From contig NZ_JAIWNC010000005.1 in the NCBI RefSeq assembly GCF_020216025.1, positions 186,001 to 250,000 on the forward strand: a stretch of DNA of 64,000 nt, in the 5' to 3' direction. The position numbers and the translations under genes were made by a program. Below, piece by piece: positions 43,116-52,697 of this stretch (position 1 is its first letter; every line of letters begins with the position of its first letter). The DNA comes from Jidongwangia harbinensis (GTDB taxonomy: Bacteria; Actinomycetota; Actinomycetes; Mycobacteriales; Micromonosporaceae). A model generated the notes under the pieces. That model saw only the letters and a list, made by a program, of their open reading frames with translations, was not told where the DNA came from and searched no databases.

Positions 43116-44132
43116 ATGAAATCCTGGACGTCACGCGTGGTGTGGCTGGCCGCGGCGGCCCTGGTGGCCGGCGGATTCACCACGGTGTCCGCGGACGCCG
43201 CCACGGTCGGCGAGCCGACGGTCCTGGCGACCCCGACCACCCCGCCGCCCAGCTATCCCGGCCCCGGCGTGGTCAACGGCGACATCGGCGTACACGATCC
43301 CGCCGTGGTGAAGACGCCGAGCGGCGGCTACCTGGTCGTACACACCGGCGACAACCTGGCCATCAAGACCTCCACCGACCGCACCACGTTCCGCAACGCC
43401 GGCACCGTCTTCCCCGACGGCGCACCCTGGACCACCACCTACACCGCCGGAAGCCGCAACCTGTGGGCACCGGACATCAGCTACCGCAACGGCCAGTACT
43501 ACCTGTACTACTCGGCCTCCACGTTCGGCTCGAACCGCTCGGCGATCTTCCTGGCCACCAGCCCGACCGGCGCCTCCGGCAGCTGGACCCACCGCGGGCT
43601 GGTGATCGAGTCGCGCACCTCGGACAATTACAACGCCATCGACCCCAACCTGATCGTCGACGACGCCGGCCGGTCCTGGCTGTCGTTCGGCTCGTTCTGG
43701 TCCGGCATCAAGATGGTGCCCCTGAACGCCGCCACCGGCATGCGCACGGACAGCACCATCCTCAGCATCGCCGGCCGCAACGGCGGCGCGATCGAGGCAC
43801 CGTTCATCGCCAGGCACGGCAGCTACTACTACCTGTGGGTGTCGTTCGACCGCTGCTGCCAGGGCGCGGCGAGCACGTACCGGGTGATGGTCGGCCGCTC
43901 GACCAGCGTCACCGGCCCCTACGTCGACCGCAACGGCACCGCCCTGACCGCCGGCGGCGGCACCCAGGTGCTGGCCGGCCACGGCAGCATCCACGGCCCC
44001 GGCCACCAGGCGGTGTTCACCGACACGGACTCCGAGGTGCTGATGTACCACTACTACGCCGACAACGGCGCCGCGCGACTCGGCATCAACCTGATCGGGT
44101 ACGACGCGGCCGGCTGGCCGTTCGTGTACTGA
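43116..44132 (+). CDS. Secreted GH43 endo-arabinanase
   Basis: Secreted 338-residue enzyme predicted to cut internal alpha-1,5 links of arabinan. Signal peptide LAAAALVAGGFTTVSADA; propeller motifs DIGVHDPAVVKTPSGGYLVVHTG (catalytic Asp), NLWAPDISYRNGQYYLYYSAS, NAIDPNLIVDDAGRSWLSFGSFWSGI (pKa-modulating Asp) and GGAIEAPFIARHGSYYYLWVSFDRCC (catalytic Glu), which are typical of endo-arabinanases; GPGHQAV carries the conserved calcium-site His. GGAAGGAA lies 6 bases before the ATG. It follows the exo-enzyme by 28 bp, so endo- and exo-acting enzymes are made together. Confidence 0.92.
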   Translation: MKSWTSRVVWLAAAALVAGGFTTVSADAATVGEPTVLATPTTPPPSYPGPGVVNGDIGVHDPAVVKTPSGGYLVVHTGDNLAIKTSTDRTTFRNAGTVFPDGAPWTTTYTAGSRNLWAPDISYRNGQYYLYYSASTFGSNRSAIFLATSPTGASGSWTHRGLVIESRTSDNYNAIDPNLIVDDAGRSWLSFGSFWSGIKMVPLNAATGMRTDSTILSIAGRNGGAIEAPFIARHGSYYYLWVSFDRCCQGAASTYRVMVGRSTSVTGPYVDRNGTALTAGGGTQVLAGHGSIHGPGHQAVFTDTDSEVLMYHYYADNGAARLGINLIGYDAAGWPFVY

Positions 44133-44192
44133 CCCGGCCGAACCGCCGTCCGGACACCGCCGCGGTTCTCACCGCGCCCGGCCCCGGGGTGG

Positions 44193-45014
44193 TCAGGCGA
44201 AGGCGCCGGTCAGTTCGGCGTCCATGCCGCCCGCTGCGGCGGTGACCGTGTAGGAGTCGGCGTCCCGGGAGCGGCCCGAGCGGTGCGTGAACTGTGCCGC
44301 GAACCGGTAGTCGCCGGGCATCAGCTTCTTGCCGTCGCGCAGCACGAAACGGTACGTCAGCATGTCCCCCTCGCGGGCGACCGTCACGGCGAAGTCCGAG
44401 TTGGTGGCGTTCGTGTACTTGCCGGCCTCGGCGGTGCCGGGTGTCATCGCCACCTTGATGGCGACCGCCAGCTCGACCAGCGGCTTCGTGTTCTTCAGCT
44501 CGACGGTGCTCTCCGACCAGGTCGCGACGGAGTTGGCGCCGACCACGCCGTCGGTGGAGAGGTAGGTGCTCCGGGCCTTGCTCTGGGTCGGCCTCACCGG
44601 GGTCGTGGTGCCCGGGCGGGACGGTGGCGTGGTGCGGCTCTTGTCGGGCTTGTCCGAGGTCGCGGTGGGGTCTCCGGTGGAGTCCGTCGTGGAGCCCGTG
44701 GTGGGGTCGGGCGCGGTCTCGGCGGGTGCGGAGGCGACCGGCGGCGGGGCGGCGACCACGTTGCGGCGCGGGTCGTCGTCGTTCGACAGGCGGACCGCGA
44801 AGATACTCGCCACCAGGACCAGGACGACGGCCATGGCGGCGCCGACGGGCAGCAGACTGCGCCGGGCGGGCTGGGCCGTGGCGGCGCGCCCGGACGCGAT
44901 CCGGTTCACCATCGCCGTGCGGTCCGGTTCGTACGACTGGGCGGCGTCGCGCAGGCTGGCGCGGACGTACTCGACGGTGAAGTCGTCGGGATCGGTGTCA
45001 CGATGTCGACCCAT
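44193..45014 (-). CDS. Membrane protein coupled to SigE-family sigma factor
   Basis: A 273-residue single-pass protein: about 55 cytosolic residues (DDFTVEYVRASLRDAAQSYEPDRTAMVNRIASG), a membrane helix LLPVGAAMAVVLVLVASIFAV, a Thr/Pro/Ser-rich stalk (roughly residues 85-145) and a C-terminal outside domain of about 120 residues. Its ATG overlaps the sigma-factor stop by one base (TGATG). By position and topology it is a candidate anti-sigma or sensor protein, but it has no zinc-binding HxxxCxxC motif, so that role is inference. In many actinobacteria the gene after a SigE-family sigma factor has this form. Confidence 0.75.
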   Translation of the reverse strand: MGRHRDTDPDDFTVEYVRASLRDAAQSYEPDRTAMVNRIASGRAATAQPARRSLLPVGAAMAVVLVLVASIFAVRLSNDDDPRRNVVAAPPPVASAPAETAPDPTTGSTTDSTGDPTATSDKPDKSRTTPPSRPGTTTPVRPTQSKARSTYLSTDGVVGANSVATWSESTVELKNTKPLVELAVAIKVAMTPGTAEAGKYTNATNSDFAVTVAREGDMLTYRFVLRDGKKLMPGDYRFAAQFTHRSGRSRDADSYTVTAAAGGMDAELTGAFA

Positions 45015-45574
45015 CAGGACCCCATCCGCCCCAAACCACCGCCGGCCAGCGCGGGAACCAGGTCCGCGTCCCGGAACTCCGGCGTCTCGCGCAAATAGGA
45101 CGCGAGCTGCGCGGCGCCTCGGGAGGCCTGGCTCTTCACCGTGCCGACGGAGATGCCGAGGATCTCGGCGACCTCGCGTTCCGGCACGTCGAACGCGTAC
45201 CGCAGGACCACGCACTCGCGCCGGCGCAGCGGCAGCCGGCGCAGTGCGCTGCGCACGTCCATCACCGCCGGTACGTCCGGGTTGCGCGCGTCCTCGGAGA
45301 ACAGTTTCAGGGTGAGCAGGCCGCGGCGTTCCCGGCGCTGCCGGCGGATCCAGTTGCGGGCCAGGTTGGCCAGCACGCCGCGGGCGTACGCGAGCGGGTT
45401 GTCCGCCGCCTCGACCCGGGCCCAGTGCCGCCAGATCTCCACCAGCGAGTCCGCGGCGATGTCGTCCGCCGCGTTGGCGTCGCCGGTGATGAGGTACGCG
45501 AGGCGTGCCAGATCGCCATGGTGGAGTTCGAAGAATGCCTGGAAGGCATGCTCACGATCGCCACGGGCGGTCAT
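45014..45574 (-). CDS. SigE-family ECF RNA polymerase sigma factor
   Basis: Extracytoplasmic-function sigma factor of 186 residues. Region 2 is FFELHHGDLARLAYLITGDANAADDIAADSLVEIWRHWARV, and region 4 is LRRLPLRRRECVVLRYAFDVPEREVAEILGISVGTVKSQASRGAAQL, matching the SigE-family pattern of actinobacteria (usually near 170-180 residues). GAAGGAGG lies 4-5 bases before the ATG, an almost ideal ribosome site. An inverted repeat at 45653-45687 sits upstream. Target genes cannot be read from the window. Confidence 0.92.
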   Translation of the reverse strand: MTARGDREHAFQAFFELHHGDLARLAYLITGDANAADDIAADSLVEIWRHWARVEAADNPLAYARGVLANLARNWIRRQRRERRGLLTLKLFSEDARNPDVPAVMDVRSALRRLPLRRRECVVLRYAFDVPEREVAEILGISVGTVKSQASRGAAQLASYLRETPEFRDADLVPALAGGGLGRMGS

Positions 45575-45652
45575 GTGGCCTCCTTCCCGATCAGGTCAGT
45601 CGATTCTTCGAGATCCCACCGTACGCACGTTGGTGGTCCCCGGCCGCAGAAA

Positions 45653-45687
45653 GGTTGCTCGAAATATTCGGCAACTTCGAAGCAACC
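45653..45687. promoter_or_regulatory. Inverted repeat upstream of the sigma factor gene
   Basis: GGTTGCTCGAA (45653-45663) pairs with TTCGAAGCAACC (45676-45687) with one bulged base. It lies between the divergent sigma-factor and DUF2064 genes, 79 bp from the former, and may be an operator; an extended hairpin in RNA is also possible. Confidence 0.4.
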
Positions 45688-45781
45688 CCTCCGCGTCCTG
45701 GAACCACTCCAAGGTGGGCGCCGCCACCAAAACGCCCATGGGGACGCTCCTCCCCGTACGGACCTGCGAAACGGACGTGTC

Positions 45782-46441
45782 ATGACTCGATCTCGCGCGC
45801 CGCACGTCGGCGAGCCGTACCAGCGACGAACTCGCAAGACGAGGCCGGCCTACCGCCAACCCTGGCGGTGCGCCTGGTACGCGAGCCCGGCGTACACCCA
45901 GCTCACCGTGGTCACCGCGATGCCGGACGCGGCGGGCCTGGCGACCCAGTTGAGTCCGCCGTACTCGACGACGCAGGCCGCCGCGCTGGCCGACGCGGCG
46001 GTCACCGACACGATCCTGGCGGCGGACGCCATGCCGGACTCGCGGTGGGCCGCCGGCGTCGCCGAGGGGTTCACCGCGGCCGCGCACGCCGGCGGGCCGA
46101 GCCTGCTCATCGCCGGGGCGAATCCGCAGCTCAGCTTCGGCATGCTGGCGGACGCCGCGGAGCGGTTGCAGTCGTTCGACGCGGTGCTCGGCCCCACCGG
46201 GGAGGACTGGTGGGCGCTGGGCTTCCGGGACCCGGCCCGCTGGGAGCAGGTGATCGCGACGCCGGAGGCGCTGACCGACTGCGGCACGCTGACCCTGGCC
46301 GCGTTGCGGCTCGGCATGCGGGTGGCGATGTTGCCGGCAATGCCCGAGATGCGCACCGCGTCCGATGTGCGGGCGGTGGCCCGGCGGTGTCCGCCGGGCA
46401 GCATGTTCGCCGAGACGGTGCGCGTCGTCGACGAGGCCTGA
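45782..46441 (+). CDS. Divergent DUF2064 (GT-A fold) protein
   Basis: The C-terminal 100 residues match DUF2064, a glycosyltransferase-A-like family: LADAAERLQSFDAVLGPTGEDWWALGFRDP and the closing MRTASDVRAVARR. The expected N-terminal nucleotide-binding motif (KxPxxGxxKTRL) is replaced by VTAMPDAAGLATQLSPP, and about 40 residues normally found between the TQAAALADA helix and the AEGF helix are missing. The first 40 residues are basic and unlike the family, so the true start may be later. It could be a decayed or repurposed copy. Divergent from the sigma factor gene. Confidence 0.6.
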   Translation: MTRSRAPHVGEPYQRRTRKTRPAYRQPWRCAWYASPAYTQLTVVTAMPDAAGLATQLSPPYSTTQAAALADAAVTDTILAADAMPDSRWAAGVAEGFTAAAHAGGPSLLIAGANPQLSFGMLADAAERLQSFDAVLGPTGEDWWALGFRDPARWEQVIATPEALTDCGTLTLAALRLGMRVAMLPAMPEMRTASDVRAVARRCPPGSMFAETVRVVDEA

Positions 46442-46448
46442 CGACGAC

Positions 46449-46482
46449 GGTGGGGCGGGGCGCGGACACGCCCCGCCCCACC
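46449..46482. terminator. Bidirectional 14-bp stem terminator
   Basis: GGTGGGGCGGGGCG (46449-46462) pairs perfectly with CGCCCCGCCCCACC (46469-46482), 6-nt loop. It is placed exactly between the stops of the convergent DUF2064 (46441) and serine hydrolase (46490) genes. Confidence 0.8.
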
Positions 46483-46489
46483 GGTCGGG

Positions 46490-47698
46490 TCAGCGCACGC
46501 CGCAGAGCGCGTGGTCGACCAGGGGCGACACGATGTCGCTGGTCGGCCGCGGCACCCCGGCGTTCGGCTGCAGCGAGTCGGTGTTCAGCGACACCACCAC
46601 GCTGCGCGAGCCGTCCGGGGTGACCCCGTTGCGCGTCATGAAGCCGGGGATGTCACCGCCGTGGCTCCAGGCGCCGCCGCAGGAGTTCGGGATCCACATG
46701 ATGCCCAGGCCGTACCGCACGCCGGGCCAGCCGCTGCGGAACCGGTCGTTGGTCGGCACGGTCTTCTGCATCTCGGCGAGCTGCGCGGGACGCAGCACCT
46801 TCCCGGTCACCAGCGCCCGCAGGAACCGGTTGCCGTCGTCGGTCGTGCTGATCATGTCGCCGGCCGCGCCGGCCCAGGTCGGGTTCTGCACGGTCACGTC
46901 GATCGGGTCGCCGTAGTCCGGGTCGGTGTCGGTCGCGTCCGGGCCGGGGAACCGCTCGTACGCCACCGCGTGCGGACCGGGGATCGTCGGCGACGTGCCC
47001 GGGGTGTACGTGTGCCGCAGCCGCAGCGGCTTGATGATGCGGCGCTGCACCTCCTGCTGCCAGGTACGCCCGGAGGCCCGCTCGATGATCATGCCGGCCA
47101 GGACGTAGTTGGTGTTGGAGTAGTTCCACTTGGTGCCCGGCTCGAACTCGCGCTTGAGGCCGACCCCGAGCGCCACCGCCTCCTCCTGGGTCACGGTGCG
47201 GAACCGGTTCTGCTCGAACTGCTCCTGGTCGAAGACCCACGGCATGGCGTTCAGGTAGTCCGGCAGGCCGCTCTGGTGCTGGAGCAGCTGACGTACCGTG
47301 ATCTCCCGGCCGTCGTTGGCGTTGCCGCGCACCAGCCCGGGCAGCCAGCGCTCGACCTTGTCGTCCAGCGACAGCTTGCCCTCGCCGACGAGTTGCAGCA
47401 GCGTGGCCGCCACGTACGTCTTGGTGAAGCTGCCGATCCGGAACCGCGCGTTCCACGGCACCGGCGTGCCGGCCTCGACGTTGCCGTACCCGCTGCGCAC
47501 CTGCACGTCGCCCTTGGCCGTGTCCAGCTCGACCAGCACGCCGGGCACGCCGTACCTCAGTAGTCCGTCCGCGTCGGCCTGCAGGGTCGCGCGCAGCCCG
47601 GGCTTCGCCCGGACACCCGCCTCGGAGACCCCGGCGCCGAGCAGTGCCGTGCCGGCCACGACGCCGGCGGCCATCAATGCCACAAGTGTTCTCCTCAT
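46490..47698 (-). CDS. Secreted serine hydrolase, class C beta-lactamase/D-Ala-D-Ala carboxypeptidase family
   Basis: Exported serine hydrolase of 402 residues. Signal peptide TLVALMAAGVVAGTALLGAGVSEA; active-site serine and lysine in FRIGSFTKTYVAA (SxxK), the YxN motif in KWNYSNTNYVLAG and HxG in AWSHGGDIPGF. This is the Streptomyces R61-like set. It may trim peptidoglycan stem peptides or act as an esterase; a resistance role has no support here. The ATG at 47698 is chosen because the signal peptide begins there; the frame is open further upstream. Divergent from the two-component genes at 47815. Confidence 0.88.
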   Translation of the reverse strand: MRRTLVALMAAGVVAGTALLGAGVSEAGVRAKPGLRATLQADADGLLRYGVPGVLVELDTAKGDVQVRSGYGNVEAGTPVPWNARFRIGSFTKTYVAATLLQLVGEGKLSLDDKVERWLPGLVRGNANDGREITVRQLLQHQSGLPDYLNAMPWVFDQEQFEQNRFRTVTQEEAVALGVGLKREFEPGTKWNYSNTNYVLAGMIIERASGRTWQQEVQRRIIKPLRLRHTYTPGTSPTIPGPHAVAYERFPGPDATDTDPDYGDPIDVTVQNPTWAGAAGDMISTTDDGNRFLRALVTGKVLRPAQLAEMQKTVPTNDRFRSGWPGVRYGLGIMWIPNSCGGAWSHGGDIPGFMTRNGVTPDGSRSVVVSLNTDSLQPNAGVPRPTSDIVSPLVDHALCGVR

Positions 47699-47814
47699 GC
47701 CACCGACGCTAGGGAAAAGATCGACATCGGTCGTCCCTCCAGGACGGGAACCTGACCTACCCCGGTGGGGGTAGACACGGATACCCCGCATGGCCGAGGA
47801 CTGCGCGGCCGTCG

Positions 47815-49005
47815 ATGACTAGCGTGGTGATCGTGCAGGTACCGCTCAAGCCGGTGCTGGCCGACGTGCTGCTGGCGGCGGTCCTGACCGGCCTCACCGT
47901 CGTCACCGCCAGTCAGGCCGAGGGTCCGGGCGGCTGGGACCTCTATGCGCTGTCCGTGCTGACCGTGGCACCGATCGCGCTGCGCCAGATCGCGCCGGTG
48001 GTCACCACGACCGTCGTGGTGGCCGCGCTGGCCGCGTACAACCTGGCGGGTTTCGGCATTCTGCCCAACGGCGGCCTGGGCCTGATGATCGGCATGTTCA
48101 CGGTGGCCACGCTCCGGCCGCGCACCGTGGCCGCACTGATCTTCCTGACCTCGTCGTCGGTGATGGCGCTGGCGTACGTCACGAACAGCGGCGAGATGGT
48201 GTGGTCGCAGGCCCTCGAGGGGATGCTCATCCTGTTCGGCGCCTGGATGCTGGGCGAGGGCACCAAGCGGTGGGCGCAGCGGGCGGAACGGCTGGCGGCC
48301 GAGGCCGCCGAGGCGGTCGCCGCGGAGCGGGTACGGATCGCGCGGGAACTGCACGACATCGTGGCCCACCACATGTCGGTCATCTCGCTGCAGGCGGGCG
48401 TGGCCGAGTACGTGGTGGACGTGGACCTGCCCACCGCGAAGAAGGCGATCGCCACCGTGGGCGAGTCCAGCCGGGAGGCGCTGCTGGACATGCGCCGGCT
48501 GCTCGACGTGCTGCGGGTCGACCACGCCGACGAGGACGCGGACTTCACCCCGCAGCCCGGGCTGGCGATGCTGGAGGAACTGGCCCACCGGATGCGCGGC
48601 GCCGGGCTGCCGGTGGACGTGTCGGTCACCGGCGCGGTGCGGGCGCTGCCGCCGGGCCCCGACCTCTGCGCGTACCGGGTGGTGCAGGAGTCGCTGACCA
48701 ACGTCCTGAAGCACGCCGGGCCGGCGACCGCGCGGGTGGCGGCCGACTACGGTGTCCGTACCCTCACGATCAAGATCGTGGACGACGGCCGGAAGCCGCT
48801 CCCGCAGGCCGAGTCGCCCACCGCGCACGGCATCCGGGGGATGCGCGAGCGCGCCGAACTGTACGGCGGCGTCCTGACCGCCGGGCCGGCACCGGACGGC
48901 GGCTTCGCCGTGGTGCTCCGCCTCCCGCTGGAGGAGGCGGACTGGCCGGCGCCGCCGCGGCGGGACACCGACCGGACCGACCTGACCAAGGAGGGGCGGC
49001 CGTGA
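47815..49005 (+). CDS. NarL-type sensor histidine kinase (HisKA_3)
   Basis: Membrane sensor kinase of 396 residues. About four to five hydrophobic segments occupy residues 10-145, then a short coiled linker ([29 protein letters not shown]). The phospho-acceptor is His180 in [17 protein letters not shown], and the ATPase domain shows [14 protein letters not shown] and [14 protein letters not shown]. With almost no outside loops it resembles DesK/LiaS-like envelope sensors. Coupled to the response regulator by a GTGA overlap. The divergent serine hydrolase is a natural candidate target. Confidence 0.93.
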   Translation: MTSVVIVQVPLKPVLADVLLAAVLTGLTVVTASQAEGPGGWDLYALSVLTVAPIALRQIAPVVTTTVVVAALAAYNLAGFGILPNGGLGLMIGMFTVATLRPRTVAALIFLTSSSVMALAYVTNSGEMVWSQALEGMLILFGAWMLGEGTKRWAQRAERLAAEAAEAVAAERVRIARELHDIVAHHMSVISLQAGVAEYVVDVDLPTAKKAIATVGESSREALLDMRRLLDVLRVDHADEDADFTPQPGLAMLEELAHRMRGAGLPVDVSVTGAVRALPPGPDLCAYRVVQESLTNVLKHAGPATARVAADYGVRTLTIKIVDDGRKPLPQAESPTAHGIRGMRERAELYGGVLTAGPAPDGGFAVVLRLPLEEADWPAPPRRDTDRTDLTKEGRP

Positions 49006-49682
49006 CGATCCGCATCCTGATCGCCGACGACCAGGCGCTGATCCGCGCCGGCCTGGCCGCCCTGTTCCACGCCGCACCCGGGCTGGAGGTCGCCGGCGAG
49101 GCCGCCGACGGCGCCGAGGCGGTACGGATGGCGGCCGACCTCCGGCCGGACATCGTGCTGATGGACATCCGGATGCCGGTCATGGACGGCATCACCGCGA
49201 CCCGGGAGATCCTGCGCTCGCCCGGGCCGGACAAGCCACGGATCGTGGTGCTGACGACCTTCGACCTCGACGAGTACGTCTACACGGCGCTCGGCGAGGG
49301 CGCGTCCGGCTTCCTGCTCAAGGACACGCCGCCGAACCGGATCATCTCGGCGATCCACACCATCGCGGCCGGCGACATCCTGATCGCACCGCGGATCACC
49401 CACCGGCTGGTCGAGACGTACTCCCAGCACCACCGCACCACCGCCGCGCAGCACCCCCGCCTGGACCAGCTGACCGCCCGGGAGACCGAGGTGCTGCGCC
49501 TGGTCGGCAACGGGCTGAGCAACGCCCAGATCGCGGAACGCCTGGTACTCAGTGAGGCCACCGTGAAAACCCACGTGAAGCACACGATGGCCAAGTTGCA
49601 GTTGACCAGCCGGGCGCAGGCGGTGGTGGTGGCGTACGAAAGCGGTCTGGTGGTGCCTGCGCCGACTCAGGGCCGCTCCTGA
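49002..49682 (+). CDS. NarL/LuxR-family response regulator
   Basis: Partner of the upstream kinase, 226 residues. The receiver has [15 protein letters not shown], phospho-acceptor Asp55 in [14 protein letters not shown] and the lysine in GFLLKDTPP. The DNA-binding domain is [46 protein letters not shown] at 49002 has AAGGAGGGG upstream. Confidence 0.95.
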   Translation: MTIRILIADDQALIRAGLAALFHAAPGLEVAGEAADGAEAVRMAADLRPDIVLMDIRMPVMDGITATREILRSPGPDKPRIVVLTTFDLDEYVYTALGEGASGFLLKDTPPNRIISAIHTIAAGDILIAPRITHRLVETYSQHHRTTAAQHPRLDQLTARETEVLRLVGNGLSNAQIAERLVLSEATVKTHVKHTMAKLQLTSRAQAVVVAYESGLVVPAPTQGRS

Positions 49683-49790
49683 GCCGATACCACCTACCCG
49701 CGCGAAGCGCACCCGAGCAGGCGCGACGCGAACTACGGTGATCTCAGGCCGCACTGGCGGGCGCATCCGCCGACAGAAGGCGAGACCACC

Positions 49791-51443
49791 ATGGGCAGGG
49801 TTCCGGGTAAGCGCAGGGCCAGACCTGCGCCCAAGCGTAGGGCGAAGCCTGCGCTCCAGCGCAGGTCATTGGCCGATCTCAGCGTCAACATCAAGATCGC
49901 CTTCGCCATCGGCGTGGCGGTCCTGGTGGCGGTCGCGGTGGGCGTGACCGGGATGGTGGCACTCAACGCGGCCAGCGAGTCGGCGCAGCGGATCTCCCGG
50001 AACGCCACCAGCACCGAGGCGGTGGGCGACGTCCGCGGGTCCATGCTCCAGGCGATGGTGAACATCGCCAACCACGCGATCACCACCGATCCGGCCGCCA
50101 AGAACCGGTACGAACAGGCGTTCGTGGCCGACCTGGAGGAGGCGGACGCGGCGCTGGCCCGGTACCGGAGCGGCAACCCGGCCGGCGGCGAGACGCTGAT
50201 CGAGGAGCTGGCCACGGCCTGGCAGCAGTACAAGGGTGTGGCGCAGACCAAGCAGCTCGCGAACGGCCAGCTCAACGACCTGAAGGCGTGGGAGGAGGTC
50301 CGCGGCGCCGAGGTCGACCCGCTGGTCACCAAGATCAACGAGACGCTCGCCACGCTGACCGAGCTGGAGATCAAGGACGCCGCCTCCTCCGCCGCGTCGG
50401 CCCGGGACGGATACCGCTCCAGCCTGACCATCTCGATCGTCACGCTGATCGTCGGGTGCCTGCTGGCGCTCGCCCTGGGCCTGTTCGTGGCCCGGATGAT
50501 CGTGCGCTCGCTGACCCGGGTCAAGGAGGTCTGCGACGGTCTCGCCGAGGGCGACCTGACCCGCACCACCCAGCTCACCTCGCACGACGAGCCCGGCCGG
50601 ATGGGTCAGGCCCTGGACGCGGCCATCGTGAAGCTCCGGGAGACCGTCTCGACCATCGACAGTTCCGCCTCGTCGCTGGCCAGCTCGTCGGAGCAGATGT
50701 CCGGGGTGGCGAACCGGATCGCCGCGTCGGCCCAGGAAACCACCGAACAGGCCCGCACGGTCTCCGCCGCCGCCGAGCAGATCAGCCGCAGCGTCGACAC
50801 GGTCTCGGCGGGCAGCGAGGAGATGGGCGCCTCGATCCGGGAGATCTCGCTGAACGCCACCGAGGCGGCACAGGTGGCGACGGAGGCGGTGGCCGCCACG
50901 GCCGCGACCTCCGCGACGATGAACAAGCTCGGCGCGTCCTCCGCCGAGATCGGCAACGTCGTCAAGGTGATCACCGCCATCGCCGGGCAGACCAACCTGC
51001 TCGCGCTCAACGCCACCATCGAGGCGGCCCGGGCCGGCGAGATGGGCAAGGGCTTCGCGGTCGTCGCCTCCGAGGTCAAGGACCTGGCGCAGGAGACCGC
51101 CCGGGCCACCGAGGACATCTCCCGCCGGGTCGAGGCGATTCAGATGGACACCGGCGGCGCGGTCACCGCGATCGAGGAGATCACCCGGGTGATCGCCCGG
51201 ATCAGCGACTTCCAGACCACCATCGCCTCGGCCGTCGAGGAGCAGACCGCCACCACCGCCGAGATGAACCGGAGCGTCAGCGAGGCGGCCACCGGCACCA
51301 GCGAGATCGCCGAGAACATCACCGGCGTCGCCGAGGCCGCCCGGCTGACCAGCGAGGGCGTGATCCAGACCCAGCGCGCGACCACCGACCTGGCCCGGAT
51401 GTCGACCGAGCTGACCGCGTTGGTGGGGACGTTCCGGTACTGA
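49791..51443 (+). CDS. Methyl-accepting chemotaxis protein
   Basis: Transmembrane chemoreceptor of 550 residues. A basic cytosolic start ([20 protein letters not shown]) leads to helix 1 ([23 protein letters not shown]). A four-helix-bundle sensor of about 150 residues follows, then helix 2 ([28 protein letters not shown]), a HAMP domain and the signalling hairpin with the near-invariant tip [28 protein letters not shown]. It would signal to CheA/CheW, none of which are in this window. It implies a motile life stage, as in zoospore-forming actinobacteria. A hairpin terminator begins directly after the stop. Confidence 0.94.
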   Translation: MGRVPGKRRARPAPKRRAKPALQRRSLADLSVNIKIAFAIGVAVLVAVAVGVTGMVALNAASESAQRISRNATSTEAVGDVRGSMLQAMVNIANHAITTDPAAKNRYEQAFVADLEEADAALARYRSGNPAGGETLIEELATAWQQYKGVAQTKQLANGQLNDLKAWEEVRGAEVDPLVTKINETLATLTELEIKDAASSAASARDGYRSSLTISIVTLIVGCLLALALGLFVARMIVRSLTRVKEVCDGLAEGDLTRTTQLTSHDEPGRMGQALDAAIVKLRETVSTIDSSASSLASSSEQMSGVANRIAASAQETTEQARTVSAAAEQISRSVDTVSAGSEEMGASIREISLNATEAAQVATEAVAATAATSATMNKLGASSAEIGNVVKVITAIAGQTNLLALNATIEAARAGEMGKGFAVVASEVKDLAQETARATEDISRRVEAIQMDTGGAVTAIEEITRVIARISDFQTTIASAVEEQTATTAEMNRSVSEAATGTSEIAENITGVAEAARLTSEGVIQTQRATTDLARMSTELTALVGTFRY

Positions 51444-51483
51444 CGCCGGTGTGCCACCGGAGCGCTCCAGTGGTACACCAACG
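51444..51483. terminator. Hairpin between chemoreceptor and manD, related to the GH3 palindrome
   Basis: Arms 51444-51463 and 51464-51483 meet at GAGC/GCTC. Sixteen of 20 positions pair, and one further position is a G-T wobble. It begins directly after the chemoreceptor stop and ends 6 bp before the manD stop, so it can end both transcripts. The core GGAGCGCTCCAGTGGTACACC is a close relative of the palindrome inside the GH3 gene. Confidence 0.7.
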
Positions 51484-51488
51484 CCCCC

Positions 51489-52697
51489 TCACCAGCTATG
51501 CAGGGTCCCGTCCGCCAGCCGGTTCACCGGCAGCGCCGCCGCGCGGTACGGGTACCGGGCCGCCGCCTCCTCGTCGATGTCGACGCCGAGCCCCGGCTCC
51601 TCGGACGGGTGCAGCATCCCGCCGGCGAACCGGTACGTGTGCGGGAAGACCGCGTCCGTCTCGGCGGTGTGCGCCATGTACTCCTGCAGCCCGAAGTTCG
51701 GGATGCTCACGTCCACGTGCAGCGCCGCGGCCAGGCACACCGGCGACAGGTCGGTGGCACCGTGCGAGCCGCTGCGCACGTGGTACAGGTTCGCCAGGTC
51801 GAAGATCCGCCGCAGGTGACTGATCCCGCCGGCGTGCACCACGGTGGTACGGACGTAGTCGATCAGCTGCTCGGTGATCAACTGCTGGCAGTCCCAGATG
51901 CTGTTGAACACCTCCCCCACCGCGATCGGCGTGGTGGTGTGCGACCGGATCAGCCGGAAGCCCTCCTGCAGCTCCGCCGGGACCGGGTCCTCCATCCAGG
52001 TCAGCGCGTACGGCTCCAGGCTGCGGCCGAGCCGGGCCGCCTCGATCGGGGTGAGCCGGTGATGCACGTCGTGCAGCAGCATCAGGTCCGGGCCGAACTC
52101 GGCGCGTACCTTCTCGAACACCCGCGGCGTGTGCTCCAGGTACCGCGGGGTGGACCAGACCGACTCGGCCGGCACCGCGCCGCCCGCCGGTTCGTAGTGC
52201 CGCGGGTCCCGGCTCACGCCGTACACGCCGGTGAGGCCGGGCACCCCGGTCTGCACCCGCACCGCGCGGTACCCGTGGTCCACGTAGTGCGCCACCTCGC
52301 CGAGCACGTCGTCCACCGTCTCAGCGTTCGCGTGGCCGTACACGGTGACCGCCTCCCGCGACCGCCCGCCCAGCAGCTGGTACACCGGGAGCCCGGCCAC
52401 CTTGCCCTTGATGTCCCACAACGCGGTGTCCACCGCGGCGATGGCGCTCATCGTCACCGGGCCGCGCCGCCAGTAGGCGCCCTTGTAGAGCAGTTGCCAG
52501 GTGTCCTCGATCCGCGCCGGGTCCCGCCCGATCAGCAGCGGGACCACGTGCTCGGTGAGGTACGCGGCCACGGCCAGTTCGCGGCCGTTGAGCGTGGCGT
52601 CGCCGACGCCGGTGACCCCGTCCGCCGTGACGATCTTCAGGGTGACGAAGTTGCGACCGGGACTGGTCACGATCACCCGGGCGTCGGCGATCCTCAA
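51489..52697 (-). CDS. manD: D-mannonate dehydratase, ManD/RspA family
   Basis: Enolase-superfamily dehydratase, 402 residues, turning D-mannonate into 2-keto-3-deoxy-D-gluconate. Motifs typical of ManD/Rsp[57 protein letters not shown] (metal Asp, catalytic His), [40 protein letters not shown] and [12 protein letters not shown]. The TTG at 52697 is the start: AAGGAGG lies 8 bases upstream and TTGA overlaps the permease stop, giving the family's usual length. Some family members have low activity, so the physiological substrate could be another aldonate. It closes the operon with a PotABCD-type importer. Confidence 0.9.
   Translation of the reverse strand: MRIADARVIVTSPGRNFVTLKIVTADGVTGVGDATLNGRELAVAAYLTEHVVPLLIGRDPARIEDTWQLLYKGAYWRRGPVTMSAIAAVDTALWDIKGKVAGLPVYQLLGGRSREAVTVYGHANAETVDDVLGEVAHYVDHGYRAVRVQTGVPGLTGVYGVSRDPRHYEPAGGAVPAESVWSTPRYLEHTPRVFEKVRAEFGPDLMLLHDVHHRLTPIEAARLGRSLEPYALTWMEDPVPAELQEGFRLIRSHTTTPIAVGEVFNSIWDCQQLITEQLIDYVRTTVVHAGGISHLRRIFDLANLYHVRSGSHGATDLSPVCLAAALHVDVSIPNFGLQEYMAHTAETDAVFPHTYRFAGGMLHPSEEPGLGVDIDEEAAARYPYRAAALPVNRLADGTLHSW

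Noticed and set aside
46490..47698. Beta-lactam resistance gene
   Set aside because: The SxxK, YxN and HxG set is shared with carboxypeptidases and esterases; nothing in the sequence shows lactamase specificity.
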